From the IMG/VR virus record IMGVR_UViG_3300021963_000348, positions 1 through 36,362 of that record: a stretch of 36,362 bases of DNA; one strand, 5' to 3'. A model generated the notes under the pieces. The model had not been told where the DNA came from, did no database searches, and saw only the letters and a list, made by a program, of their open reading frames with translations. Positions 24,296-31,306 of the stretch are shown one piece after another. The DNA comes from a virus. Position 1 is the first letter of the stretch, and the number at the start of each line of letters is the position of its first letter. The translations under genes and the position numbers were made by a program.

Positions 24296-24693
24296 ACTTC
24301 TGGAACAAATAATATTTTTTTAGTATTCCAAAGGACTCTTCCTTGAGAATCTTTCATATACTCTTTTTCATTGTGAGCTTGAATACGGTATTCTTGCTTA
24401 CATCTTGAACACTCCACGTAGTTATCTTCAACATCACCTCCATCTGGTTCATAATCTTCAAAGATCTCATCAAGATCTTCTATATTTTTATGACCACATG
24501 AACATGTGAATTTAACAGATACACTATAAGTTGTTTGCTCTTCACAAGTAAAAGAACCTTCAATTGTTTTCTCAGCATTTTCTTCTCTTTGTTCAGCTTC
24601 TTTAATGAGTTTGATCATCTCTAGATTACCAAACTCAGGAGGGACAATTTCATTTCCCCTATAAAATTTACCATCTTTTAATATCAATCTCAT
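24292..24693 (-). CDS. Zinc-ribbon protein, 133 aa
   Basis: Has two cysteine pairs, FTCSCGHKN and VECSRCKQEY, about 30 residues apart, suited to bind one zinc. The N-terminal part is charged and helical. No wider family recognised. First of several small zinc-ribbon genes in this stretch. Confidence 0.65.
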   Translation of the reverse strand: MRLILKDGKFYRGNEIVPPEFGNLEMIKLIKEAEQREENAEKTIEGSFTCEEQTTYSVSVKFTCSCGHKNIEDLDEIFEDYEPDGGDVEDNYVECSRCKQEYRIQAHNEKEYMKDSQGRVLWNTKKILFVPEV

Positions 24694-24705
24694 TATCGTT
24701 ATTGT

Positions 24706-24834
24706 TTATTGCTTAGGACCTTTTTGTGCTTTCTTAACAGCTTTATCTACATAGACACCTTTTGTATGGCATGATTTAGATGTGCTGCATGATACCAAAA
24801 TGATACCTATAATAATTGCAATTAGTTTTTTCAT
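24706..24834 (-). CDS. Small predicted lipoprotein, 42 aa
   Basis: Starts MKKLIAIIIGIILVSCSTSK: two lysines, a hydrophobic run and the lipobox LVSC, so signal peptidase II should cut before C16 and leave a lipid-anchored peptide of 27 residues that is basic and ends KKAQKGPKQ. It has a second cysteine (SKSCHTKG). Phage lipoproteins of this size can block superinfection or serve lysis; neither is shown here. Read directly from the sequence between two other small genes. Confidence 0.65.
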   Translation of the reverse strand: MKKLIAIIIGIILVSCSTSKSCHTKGVYVDKAVKKAQKGPKQ

Positions 24835-24846
24835 TGTTCTTGTTGT

Positions 24847-25005
24847 TTAGTTATAATATTCTACTACTTCATAGTGAGACATGTGCCCACAATTAATACA
24901 CTCTAATTTGTCACAAGACTCATGGTGTACTGACAATGACTCATGCCCGCATAAGTCACACTTAATAAGAGCACTTACCCATCCTATTTCTTGTTCCTCA
25001 CTCAT
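24847..25005 (-). CDS. Small zinc-ribbon protein, 52 aa
   Basis: Starts MSEEQEIGWVSALIKCDLCG; two pairs, CDLCGHES and CINCGHMS, about 20 residues apart, form a complete zinc ribbon, and the protein has almost nothing else. Ends EVVEYYN. A 12-base gap separates it from the lipoprotein gene and 8 bases from the next zinc-ribbon gene. Confidence 0.6.
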   Translation of the reverse strand: MSEEQEIGWVSALIKCDLCGHESLSVHHESCDKLECINCGHMSHYEVVEYYN

Positions 25006-25013
25006 TATTTTCT

Positions 25014-25220
25014 TTACTTAAATCTTATTGAGTTCTCTACTTTGATGAACTCTTGTCCACAACTTTCACAATACAAATCATGATGACTAAATTCAATTAG
25101 ATTTGCTTTAAAACAATTAGGACACATTATACCGGAGTCAAATACTGAAGCCTGTTCAATTTGTTCTTGATCAGCTTCTTGCTCCCTTACTTCCATAAAA
25201 ATTTCTTTCATTTTACCCAT
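25014..25220 (-). CDS. Small zinc-ribbon protein, 68 aa
   Basis: An acidic helix (FMEVREQEADQEQIEQ) precedes a zinc ribbon with CPNCFKANLIEF and CESCGQEF. Similar in plan to the 52-aa gene next to it, which suggests an old duplication. Overlaps the upstream gene by 8 bases. Confidence 0.62.
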   Translation of the reverse strand: MGKMKEIFMEVREQEADQEQIEQASVFDSGIMCPNCFKANLIEFSHHDLYCESCGQEFIKVENSIRFK

Positions 25221-25452
25221 AGTTAATACCTTTATGTTTGATTACATAGTGATACAACCATCCACAGTCATCATCTTCATGTTCCTCTTCATGAACAGCT
25301 AAATATTCAGGAAGGACCTGTTGGATTGCTTGCATGTCTGTACGTCTCCAATAGCCAAATCTAAGATTAAAAAAACCGGCAGAATCAGAATCAATCTGAA
25401 AACTGCCGGCTACATTATAGATTGCCTGGAATACCTCAAAGTCTAATCTCAT
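25213..25452 (-). CDS. Unknown acidic protein, 79 aa
   Basis: Starts MRLDFEVFQAIYNVAGSF and has a very acidic patch HEEEHEDDDCGW near residue 60. No family recognised. Overlaps the SF2 helicase stop by four bases, so it may be produced with the helicase. Confidence 0.6.
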   Translation of the reverse strand: MRLDFEVFQAIYNVAGSFQIDSDSAGFFNLRFGYWRRTDMQAIQQVLPEYLAVHEEEHEDDDCGWLYHYVIKHKGINYG

Positions 25453-26543
25453 ACTACCACAGTTGTTATTTTTTCTTGATCTAATCCTTCTAGTGCTTTA
25501 TCTACCCATTTCTCATCTATAGTATCTTTATAACACAGGATATGACAAGTAGCTACCTGAGTTGGATTAAGTCTTAATAGACGGCCAATTCTCTGAGCAG
25601 ACTTTCTTTCATTGCCATAAGCATGCATTATGATACCAACTTTAAGATCTGGTACAGTAACACCTTCATTAAGCTGCATTACACAAGATAGTTTTTGTAT
25701 TCTACCATCCTTAAACAACTGAAGATTCTCATCAGATTTAGGATTAGTAGAATGATAACTATGCTTACATATTCTATCAGCTTGTTCTTGAGTATTGGCA
25801 AATATGATACACTTGCTACTCACCTGATCTAAAATACTTTTAAGATAAATCTCTTTGGTATTATAGTCCATCATTGCTCTCATTCTAAGAATAGAAAAGA
25901 ACTGTAATTGTTTTGGTGTATTTGCTGTAGCCAATTGCTTGGTCAGATAATCATAGTCATTCTTTTCAGAAGTATACCATACACCACCATTTTTATTCTT
26001 CTTCTTGAATGCTGGCAGTTTACTCAAACTAATTTTGTGAACATAAATTCTGTAATCATTTAGAATTTTTTGGTCTGTTGCTTGATCTACAGAAAACTTA
26101 AATACAATAGGACAGTATTTATAAACCATTCTATATTTCTCACTGGTTTTTCTAACAGGTGGTGTTCCTGTTAAACCTAGAATCTTACCTTGAAAGTTTT
26201 CAAGAAAAGTTTCATGAGTATCCAATAGACTGTGGCATTCATCTAAATAGACAATGTCATAATCAGTAGGATCCTGTTTGTTTATAGAAAGATATGTGCT
26301 AAATACTATATGCTTGCTTAACTTTTCTAGATTCATTTTCTTTAGTTCATCTTCCCAAGAGTCTTTAATAGACAATTTGGGTATTACAACTAATACCTTT
26401 ATGAGAGGGTGGTAGTTTTTCATTAGATGTTTAATAGCAATTCTAGTCTTGCCAACACCCATAGAAATACCAACACCACATCTTTGATACTTTTCTATCT
26501 CTTTTAATGCTTGTTCTTGTACTGAATCTTTTTTAGTTACCAT
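25449..26543 (-). CDS. SF2 DNA/RNA helicase or translocase
   Basis: 364 aa. Motif I GISMGVGKTR near 30, motif Ia VVIPKLSIKDSW, motif II YLDECH near 100 (DECH box), motif III LTGTPP near 133, motif V/VI GVTVPDLKVGII and AQRIGRLLR near 325. Compact two-domain SF2 helicase similar to those in other Bacteroidota phages; the variant DECH box is typical of phage SF2 proteins. Probable roles: recombination, fork remodelling or transcription. Confidence 0.8.
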   Translation of the reverse strand: MVTKKDSVQEQALKEIEKYQRCGVGISMGVGKTRIAIKHLMKNYHPLIKVLVVIPKLSIKDSWEDELKKMNLEKLSKHIVFSTYLSINKQDPTDYDIVYLDECHSLLDTHETFLENFQGKILGLTGTPPVRKTSEKYRMVYKYCPIVFKFSVDQATDQKILNDYRIYVHKISLSKLPAFKKKNKNGGVWYTSEKNDYDYLTKQLATANTPKQLQFFSILRMRAMMDYNTKEIYLKSILDQVSSKCIIFANTQEQADRICKHSYHSTNPKSDENLQLFKDGRIQKLSCVMQLNEGVTVPDLKVGIIMHAYGNERKSAQRIGRLLRLNPTQVATCHILCYKDTIDEKWVDKALEGLDQEKITTVVV

Positions 26544-26770
26544 TTGATAAATGTTTTAAAATGAATAAGAAGATCTCTTCCAGGCTCACCCTGGTTGTGG
26601 ATTTGATTGAACATAGTTTACTGTTCACCTGTTGTAAGTGCACTACAGAGCAGGGTCCATCACATTATACCTTGAGGCATTTAAAACTTATTGGGTAATT
26701 ACTCCCATAAGTCAAGGTTTCTTTCAACGGTGCTAATCTGTCTTATGTAAGAGATCTTTCTTACTCATAG
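26544..26770 (-). ncRNA. Candidate structured RNA 3' of tRNA-Leu
   Basis: No ORF of note. On the minus strand the segment is packed with exact pairings: CCTTGA...TCAAGG enclosing ACTTATGGG/CCCAATAAGT; CCAGGGTGAGCCTGG; GTAAGA/TCTTAC; GAACA/TGTTC. This is more than the adjacent coding DNA shows. It may be a stand-alone RNA or part of the tRNA-Leu transcript. Identity unknown. Confidence 0.4.
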
Positions 26771-26853
26771 TAGCCGGGATGGGACTTGAACCCACACGAG
26801 CAAATGCTCAAGAGATTTTAAGTCTCTCATGTCTACCTTTTCATCACCCAGCT
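26771..26853 (-). tRNA. tRNA-Leu (UAA)
   Basis: Acceptor AGCTGGG pairs with CCCGGCT; anticodon arm GAGACTTAAAATCTC with anticodon TAA; long variable arm TTGAGCATTTGCTCG; T arm GTGGG-TTCAAGT-CCCAT; discriminator A. No CCA is encoded. It reads UUA/UUG, frequent in AT-rich genes. Class II (Leu) by the long variable arm. Confidence 0.93.
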
Positions 26854-27021
26854 AGTGTGCTGTCTTTCCAGCAGTCATAGCTTTTCTTACAGCTAACCGT
26901 GTTCCCTTATCTCCAGAGACCAATAGCACCCGTTTATACTTTGGGTACACCAAGTGCTTGTCTTTCCAAGCTGTCACGATTTTACTAGTGTCAGACAATT
27001 GTTTTGCCTCTCATTACCTCA
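26854..27021 (-). ncRNA. Candidate structured RNA 5' of tRNA-Leu
   Basis: No coding frame of note between the zinc-ribbon gene and tRNA-Leu. On the minus strand ACTAGTG and CACTAGT close a 40-base loop starting at the stop codon of the preceding gene; two related hairpins follow, GCTTGGAAAGACAAGC and GCTGGAAAGACAGC, both with loop GAAAGA and similar flanks; between them TAGCT/AGCTA. It reads through directly into the tRNA. Confidence 0.45.
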
Positions 27022-27270
27022 CTAGTTTTGGGGAGCCTCTACCTGATTACTGGCATCCATTCCTCCGAGCAGGGGAAAATTTCTTTGTTTCATCTCTTCA
27101 TCAAGAGCTTGATCTGGACTATAGATTTTGTTGCATTTACCACATATGTGTGCTTCACCATCTTCAGTCCAAGTATTAATATACTCACCTTCTTTTATAT
27201 GAGGTGAACATGTTTCACAATTACAGGCATTCTGAGTTCCACAATGGGGACAATAAAAAGCTCCTAACAT
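27022..27270 (-). CDS. Zinc-ribbon protein between two tRNAs, 82 aa
   Basis: Starts MLGAFYCPHCGTQNACNCET and has C-x2-C at residues 7-10, C-x-C-x2-C at 16-21, and ICGKCNK near 44, enough for two zinc sites. C-terminal tail disordered (MDASNQVEAPQN). No family recognised. It is flanked by tRNA-Arg upstream and tRNA-Leu downstream, all on one strand. Confidence 0.65.
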   Translation of the reverse strand: MLGAFYCPHCGTQNACNCETCSPHIKEGEYINTWTEDGEAHICGKCNKIYSPDQALDEEMKQRNFPLLGGMDASNQVEAPQN

Positions 27271-27283
27271 ATTAATAATTTTG

Positions 27284-27357
27284 TGATCCCATCTGGACTT
27301 GAACCAGAAACCTACAGCTTAGAAGGCTGTTGCTCTATCCAATTGAGCTATAGGACC
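27284..27357 (-). tRNA. tRNA-Arg (UCU)
   Basis: Acceptor GGTCCTA pairs with TGGGATC; D arm GCTCAATTGGATAGAGC; anticodon arm with TCT in ACAGCCTTCTAAGCTGT; T arm TCTGG-TTCAAGT-CCAGA; discriminator A; no encoded CCA. Reads AGA/AGG, the main Arg codons of an AT-rich phage. Confidence 0.95.
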
Positions 27358-27363
27358 AAGTAT

Positions 27364-27654
27364 TTACTCTTTTTCTAGGTCTCTAAGAATCTTTTTAAGG
27401 ATAGATGAAAGCATGTCTTTTCTTTGTGATTCAAAGTCATTGATTTTCTCTGCTAAATATTGTGTTGTTACAAATATAAGCTCTGAATAGCTAAGTTCTT
27501 CAGCTAATTTTTGAGCAATGTGACTTGGTTTCTTATTACCTGCTGTTACAACTTCTATTGCTATTTCAGATAACTTTCCACTTAGTTCAGCTAAATGGGA
27601 TTCAGAGATTCCTAGAGCTTCAGCAATATTTTTTGATTCATGATTAAATTCCAT
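27364..27654 (-). CDS. Unknown helical protein, 96 aa
   Basis: All-helical, starting MEFNHESKNIAEALGISESH; the stretch AEALGISESHLAELSGKLSE might be a helix-turn-helix, but the match is weak. C-terminus LKKILRDLEKE. No family recognised. Lies two bases after the HNH gene stop. Confidence 0.6.
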   Translation of the reverse strand: MEFNHESKNIAEALGISESHLAELSGKLSEIAIEVVTAGNKKPSHIAQKLAEELSYSELIFVTTQYLAEKINDFESQRKDMLSSILKKILRDLEKE

Positions 27655-27656
27655 AG

Positions 27657-27926
27657 TTAATATCTTGATTGTGAATAACCTAATTCCTTTGCTTCCTCTG
27701 GATTTTTTTCTATCCAGTCATGACAATTTCTACATACTGAAAGCCAGGTAGAAGTATCCAAGTGATACTTCCCCCTACCTTTCATGTGGTGAATGTCCGT
27801 AGATCTAAGAGTACAGTTAAAGACTTTAGCTTGACACATGGGTAATTTGTCAAGATGAATTTTTCTCAACTTTGAATAATCAGAGTTGGTCTTTACCATT
27901 TTCTTAGATACTTTGTTTAGGGACAT
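27657..27926 (-). CDS. HNH endonuclease, 89 aa
   Basis: Motifs MCQAKVFNC, STDIHHMKGRG and LSVCRNCHDWIEKNP give the HNH signature (H-H, N, H) with a zinc-binding C-x4/5-C and C-x2-C frame. The small size is typical of phage HNH proteins linked to DNA packaging or recombination, without a DNA-targeting domain; a homing enzyme is less likely as there is no intron or split gene next to it. The start overlaps the end of the 177-aa gene by 23 bases. Confidence 0.82.
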   Translation of the reverse strand: MSLNKVSKKMVKTNSDYSKLRKIHLDKLPMCQAKVFNCTLRSTDIHHMKGRGKYHLDTSTWLSVCRNCHDWIEKNPEEAKELGYSQSRY

Positions 27927-28437
27927 TACCTTTGAGTGTTAAAAAGTTTTTTGGTAGCAAACCTTCAGACATAAATTTTAGTATTACATCTTCATAGGTT
28001 AAGCCTAGATCTTTTAAAGAAAGTGTATTCTTATATTCCGGAATGTACTCTTCTGCCGGGATATCAATAATTGCTCTGACATTTTCTCCAAATAGTTTAT
28101 AAAGATAATCATTTATTCTCCTGTTAGAAACAGTTTGTTTCCAAATGTTGAGAACATCTTGGCCTCTTTGCCATACTTTTTTGATTCTTCTTTTCTTGTC
28201 CCAATGGAGTTTAGCTTGTTCTTCCAGAGTATAAACATTTAAACCATGTAACACACGTTTAAATAAAAAGTGTTGATGAGGATTAAGCTTAGTGTAATCT
28301 AATTTCATCAAATCTTCTTTGGTGTGTAGTTGATACTCTTGAAGTAAGCCATAATAAGCATACCTTTCTTCTCTTAACTGTAAATAGTTAATGTCTTGCT
28401 GAGTTTTCAGCTGTTGAATTTGTTCTGGATTTAGCAT
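27904..28437 (-). CDS. Unknown phage protein, 177 aa
   Basis: Starts MLNPEQIQQLKTQQDINYLQ; helical, with a basic middle (AKLHWDKKRRIKKVWQRG) that may contact nucleic acid. No family recognised. It follows the terminator at 28465-28498 and overlaps the HNH gene, suggesting a shared function. Confidence 0.65.
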   Translation of the reverse strand: MLNPEQIQQLKTQQDINYLQLREERYAYYGLLQEYQLHTKEDLMKLDYTKLNPHQHFLFKRVLHGLNVYTLEEQAKLHWDKKRRIKKVWQRGQDVLNIWKQTVSNRRINDYLYKLFGENVRAIIDIPAEEYIPEYKNTLSLKDLGLTYEDVILKFMSEGLLPKNFLTLKGNVPKQSI

Positions 28438-28464
28438 AAGTTTGGTTTTAAGTGTGTGTCTATA

Positions 28465-28498
28465 AAGAAAAAAAGGGCAGCATTACTGCCACCCTTTT
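28465..28498 (-). terminator. Rho-independent terminator
   Basis: Minus strand AAAGGGTGGCAG / CTGCCCTTT stem with one bulge, loop TAATG, then TTTTTTTC. Lies 22 bases past the stop of the acidic-tail gene (28520-29110) and ends that unit. Confidence 0.8.
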
Positions 28499-28519
28499 AA
28501 TCAAATTGGTACTCTAAAA

Positions 28520-29110
28520 TTAAAGTTCAAATGTATCTTCTAGATCATCTACAATAACTTCTTCTACTGCATCATCAACTTCTTCAACGTCATTTGAATC
28601 ATCTTTCAAATCAAATGCTTCTTGAATAGTTGCTGTTGCTACTGCAGAAACTTTGTTGATATTAGAAGTAGCACCATTTGCACTACGGATTGCATCAACA
28701 TTGTTATGTTGTACAAACTCATCTTGTTCACTTGGATCAGCTGTATAATAAGTGATTCTATAAATAGGCTCACCATAGATACAACATACAATTCCTGTGT
28801 CACCAGCAATCTTTAAGTGCTGATCAGGATTTTCTTCACTGAATGGAGTGGTAGATTCTTTAACTACAATCTTACCTGGAAGTTCCATTCCCTTGGTAAA
28901 ACCAAACATTTTCAATTCTTCCATTTTACCTTTAAGAAGAGTTGTCATCTTTTGAGTTTTTAACCAACCTACATTCTTAAGATTAGCAGGATTAGATTGA
29001 ATCATTGTGCGTGATTGTTGTAAGACTACAAAACCATACTCAGGATTGTTTTTGCTTTGGCGGATAACCATACCGTTATCATCAGCCAATACTGTTACTG
29101 GGCTGTACAT
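28520..29110 (-). CDS. Acidic-tailed protein, possible ssDNA-binding, 196 aa
   Basis: A strand-rich body and a C-terminal tail of about 30 residues that is nearly all acidic (EEVDDAVEEVIVDDLEDTFE). The middle (TKGMELPGKIVVKESTTPFS then LKIAGDTG) resembles LNVGDEIPGFQLSNNP in the 112-aa protein at 34304. The acidic tail is of SSB type, so a second single-strand-binding or DNA-mimic protein is possible; no fold is certain. It heads its own unit ended by a strong terminator, which fits high expression. Confidence 0.55.
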   Translation of the reverse strand: MYSPVTVLADDNGMVIRQSKNNPEYGFVVLQQSRTMIQSNPANLKNVGWLKTQKMTTLLKGKMEELKMFGFTKGMELPGKIVVKESTTPFSEENPDQHLKIAGDTGIVCCIYGEPIYRITYYTADPSEQDEFVQHNNVDAIRSANGATSNINKVSAVATATIQEAFDLKDDSNDVEEVDDAVEEVIVDDLEDTFEL

Positions 29111-29136
29111 GTTTTTTAAAATTTTAAGTGAATTGA

Positions 29137-29421
29137 TTAAATGAAATCCCCTTCATCTTCGGGGAAATAGTATGGGTCAACCCTATTACTTAGAAGATCT
29201 ATATCATCTTCTGATAGAAAAACTTCTTCTTCTTCTTGACTTATATCTTCCAATGCTATTTCAACATTTTTAGAAGAGTACAGGTTGTAAAAGGGGTTAA
29301 CACAATCTTTAGTATAGGCAATACCTAATGAATTCAAATCTTGAATGTCTTGGTCAGTCATATCAAGATATTGTTCAACTGAGAGCTCAATTATACGTCC
29401 ATTAGGAAGCTGTAAAATCAT
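29137..29421 (-). CDS. Unknown acidic protein, 94 aa
   Basis: Starts MILQLPNGRIIELSVEQYLD; ends with two very acidic patches (EDISQEEEEVF, FPEDEGDFI). I do not recognise a named family. It has its own well-matched promoter at 29444-29474 and precedes the 196-aa acidic-tail gene, so it is likely an abundant early product. DNA mimicry is a guess from the charge only. Confidence 0.65.
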   Translation of the reverse strand: MILQLPNGRIIELSVEQYLDMTDQDIQDLNSLGIAYTKDCVNPFYNLYSSKNVEIALEDISQEEEEVFLSEDDIDLLSNRVDPYYFPEDEGDFI

Positions 29422-29443
29422 TTTGACTAATGATAAATTAGAT

Positions 29444-29474
29444 CAAATATATAATTTTACTAATTGAATTCAAG
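29444..29474 (-). promoter_or_regulatory. Bacteroidota-type promoter
   Basis: Minus strand CTTG (29471-29474), 19-base spacer, TATATTTG (29444-29451), full match to TAnnTTTG. Predicted leader of about 16 bases to the ATG at 29421. Best promoter of the leftward arm. Confidence 0.65.
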
Positions 29475-29527
29475 CTGTTACATTAAAATATTACATGAGA
29501 CTTGTAAAATAATTAGCATTAATATAG

Positions 29528-29779
29528 CTATCTCAATATTAATAATTTACCTTTTCTGGTTAAATAACCTTTAGTTTTTAGTTCTTTGATGTATGCAGAT
29601 ACTTGAGATACACTTTTATCACTTATATCCGCCAGTGTACTTAAAGACGGAAAGCATTCTCTTTGCTTGTTTGCATATGTACTAAGTATGGCATACAATC
29701 CTTTTGCTTGTAAACTAAGATCAGGGTCTGTCATTATATCTTTTGAAACTATACCAAAGCTATGGCTTTTTTTGAACAT
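29528..29779 (-). CDS. Replication-type helix-turn-helix protein (HTH_36), 83 aa
   Basis: I chose ATG at 29779 (MFKKSHSFGIVSKDIMTD); the longer frame would need TTG at 29791. The pattern LSLQAKGLYAILSTYANKQ, CFPSLSTLADISDKSVSQV and YIKELKTKGYLTRKGK is the HTH_36 winged helix of plasmid/phage replication initiators and regulators. Only the DNA-binding domain is present, so it is probably a regulator or initiator accessory. About 107 bases without a gene follow, including the promoter for the next unit. Confidence 0.78.
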   Translation of the reverse strand: MFKKSHSFGIVSKDIMTDPDLSLQAKGLYAILSTYANKQRECFPSLSTLADISDKSVSQVSAYIKELKTKGYLTRKGKLLILR

Positions 29780-29909
29780 ATTGTTCAGCAATTAAACTAA
29801 AGGCTTTGTTGAAGTCTTCTTCTGCAATTAGTTCCGGGTTATCCCAATTATACTTGGTAGACATCCATCTACCAAATGTGGGAATTAATACATCATTCAC
29901 TGATGTCAT
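29760..29909 (-). CDS. Small unknown protein, 49 aa
   Basis: Read from ATG at 29909 (MTSVNDVLIPTFGRWMSTKY); an upstream in-frame start would add 30 residues but overlap the preceding gene by over 100 bases. Ends AFSLIAEQYVQKKP. No family recognised. Overlaps the upstream gene by 17 bases and the HTH gene by 20. Confidence 0.5.
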   Translation of the reverse strand: MTSVNDVLIPTFGRWMSTKYNWDNPELIAEEDFNKAFSLIAEQYVQKKP

Positions 29910-30399
29910 CTTCTTCAAGGTCAGATACTCTTTCAAGTGCTCTGTCAATAACTCTGGGGATATATGTGCCATTGTAATGAGGGATTTGAGATTTTTCAAT
30001 TTTAATCATCTCAAATATACTCAAACTATGCTCATATGGTGTTTCTTCCCCATAAAAAAGATTACATTTCATGCTATGATGGTAACAATCATGTTCATTA
30101 TGCCAGTCATTACTCTTTATGACTTGGCCAAAAACATAACCATCTTCAATAAGTCCAAGATCAATAAGCCTATCTTCAAAGAAGTGTTTGCTCTTATGAC
30201 CATATGGGACTTTCACTTTGAAATAATCATTAGGCTCAAAAATGGATATCCTATCCTCTGTAAGCAGCATGTTGATTATACCATTTAGAACATCTGATGT
30301 AGAATTACTGACAATGAGATTGGCAATTTGATCTGATACAGGAGATTTAAGATGTCTTTGAATGAACTTTGCTATCACTGGTTTACTAATCTGTACCAT
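29893..30399 (-). CDS. Unknown phage protein, 168 aa
   Basis: Starts MVQISKPVIAKFIQRHLKSP; helical N-terminus, then a strand-rich, His/Asp-rich part (SNDWHNEHDCYHHSMKCN) that might bind metal, and an acidic end. No family recognised. Overlaps both neighbours. Confidence 0.6.
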   Translation of the reverse strand: MVQISKPVIAKFIQRHLKSPVSDQIANLIVSNSTSDVLNGIINMLLTEDRISIFEPNDYFKVKVPYGHKSKHFFEDRLIDLGLIEDGYVFGQVIKSNDWHNEHDCYHHSMKCNLFYGEETPYEHSLSIFEMIKIEKSQIPHYNGTYIPRVIDRALERVSDLEEDDISE

Positions 30400-30628
30400 T
30401 TAGTGTTTGTTTTAATAATTTCAACTTACGTTCAGCATTTTCTTTTGCTTCTTTGCTTATAGAGCTTGTTGTTAAGACAAAGCTTAAGTTCCATTCTTCT
30501 CTTGATAGCTCATTACGGGATAAACCCCTGAGCCATTGCATGTATTCTTGGTCTGTCATATAAAGATTTATGAATAGAGACGGGCTGGTTTCCCACTTAC
30601 GCCATAAGGACCCATCAGTATTCTCCAC
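30386..30628 (-). CDS. Unknown protein with GTG start, 80 aa
   Basis: A stop lies two codons before the GTG at 30628, so the frame opens there (ENTDGSLWRKWETSPSLF); the next possible start is ATG of MTDQEYMQWLRGL. C-terminal half is helical and basic (EAKENAERKLKLLKQTLNG). No family recognised. The first gene after the palindrome at 30692-30705. Confidence 0.5.
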   Translation of the reverse strand: MENTDGSLWRKWETSPSLFINLYMTDQEYMQWLRGLSRNELSREEWNLSFVLTTSSISKEAKENAERKLKLLKQTLNGTD

Positions 30629-30691
30629 TTACCAAACCATAGCTATATACTACTACTGTTATATAGTAATATATTCCTGGTACTGTTAGTA

Positions 30692-30705
30692 TCCGGTATA
30701 CCGGA
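30692..30705. promoter_or_regulatory. 14-bp perfect palindrome, operator-like
   Basis: TCCGGTATACCGGA is fully self-complementary and much more GC-rich than its surroundings. It stands in an 81-base gap between two leftward genes, 64 bases before the GTG start; the same gap contains an inverted repeat CTATATA/TATATAG at about 30640-30670. Likely a protein-binding site for a dimeric repressor. Confidence 0.5.
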
Positions 30706-30709
30706 AACT

Positions 30710-31306
30710 TCAGACATAGTTATTGATATTGATTAGCACAGATCCATCAATGGAAAAATCTAAATGTTCCTTGATAAGTACTTGTGAATCTTCATTTTTA
30801 ACTTGTCTGATAATACTTTTAATTTGCTCAGCATCCATCTTTTTAAAAGAATCCATGAATCTTTTATAAGGTTTCATTATCTCATGCTTTTGCTCAATCA
30901 TGTGATATGTACTTAAAAAAGCTAGACCTTCTCTTTTTGTATTGACAGATACCGTGTACTCATAAGGATTGTAAAAACTTATTGAGAACAAATAATCCTT
31001 ATCATATTCATACATCAGGATATGATCATACTTATATGCATAAGAACTATGTACATAAGTCTTACTAACCATTTGAAGTTTATTCATTAACCACTTTGGT
31101 GTCTTGTATGTTAATGTAAACTTTAGTTGTGTATGATTTTTGTCAATAAAATAAGACTGTGAGAGTGAATAATTAAAGAATTTTGTCCAAATACTTATAA
31201 TATTATTCTCACGATCTGCTGAAATATTACTTTCATTCATACACCGTGGTCCATAATTCTTTATCCTTACAAGTGTTGCTTGCTTATTCCCCTCTTTTAT
31301 CTTCAT
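30710..31306 (-). CDS. Unknown phage protein, 198 aa
   Basis: Starts MKIKEGNKQATLVRIKNYGP; Tyr-rich, strand-rich first part, and a helical, charged C-terminus (SFKKMDAEQIKSIIRQVKNE). No family recognised. Overlaps the membrane protein upstream by four bases. Confidence 0.6.
   Translation of the reverse strand: MKIKEGNKQATLVRIKNYGPRCMNESNISADRENNIISIWTKFFNYSLSQSYFIDKNHTQLKFTLTYKTPKWLMNKLQMVSKTYVHSSYAYKYDHILMYEYDKDYLFSISFYNPYEYTVSVNTKREGLAFLSTYHMIEQKHEIMKPYKRFMDSFKKMDAEQIKSIIRQVKNEDSQVLIKEHLDFSIDGSVLININNYV

Noticed and set aside
27657-27926. HNH protein as homing endonuclease or IscB-like RNA-guided nuclease
   Set aside because: 89 aa without a RuvC or DNA-targeting domain, and no interrupted gene beside it.
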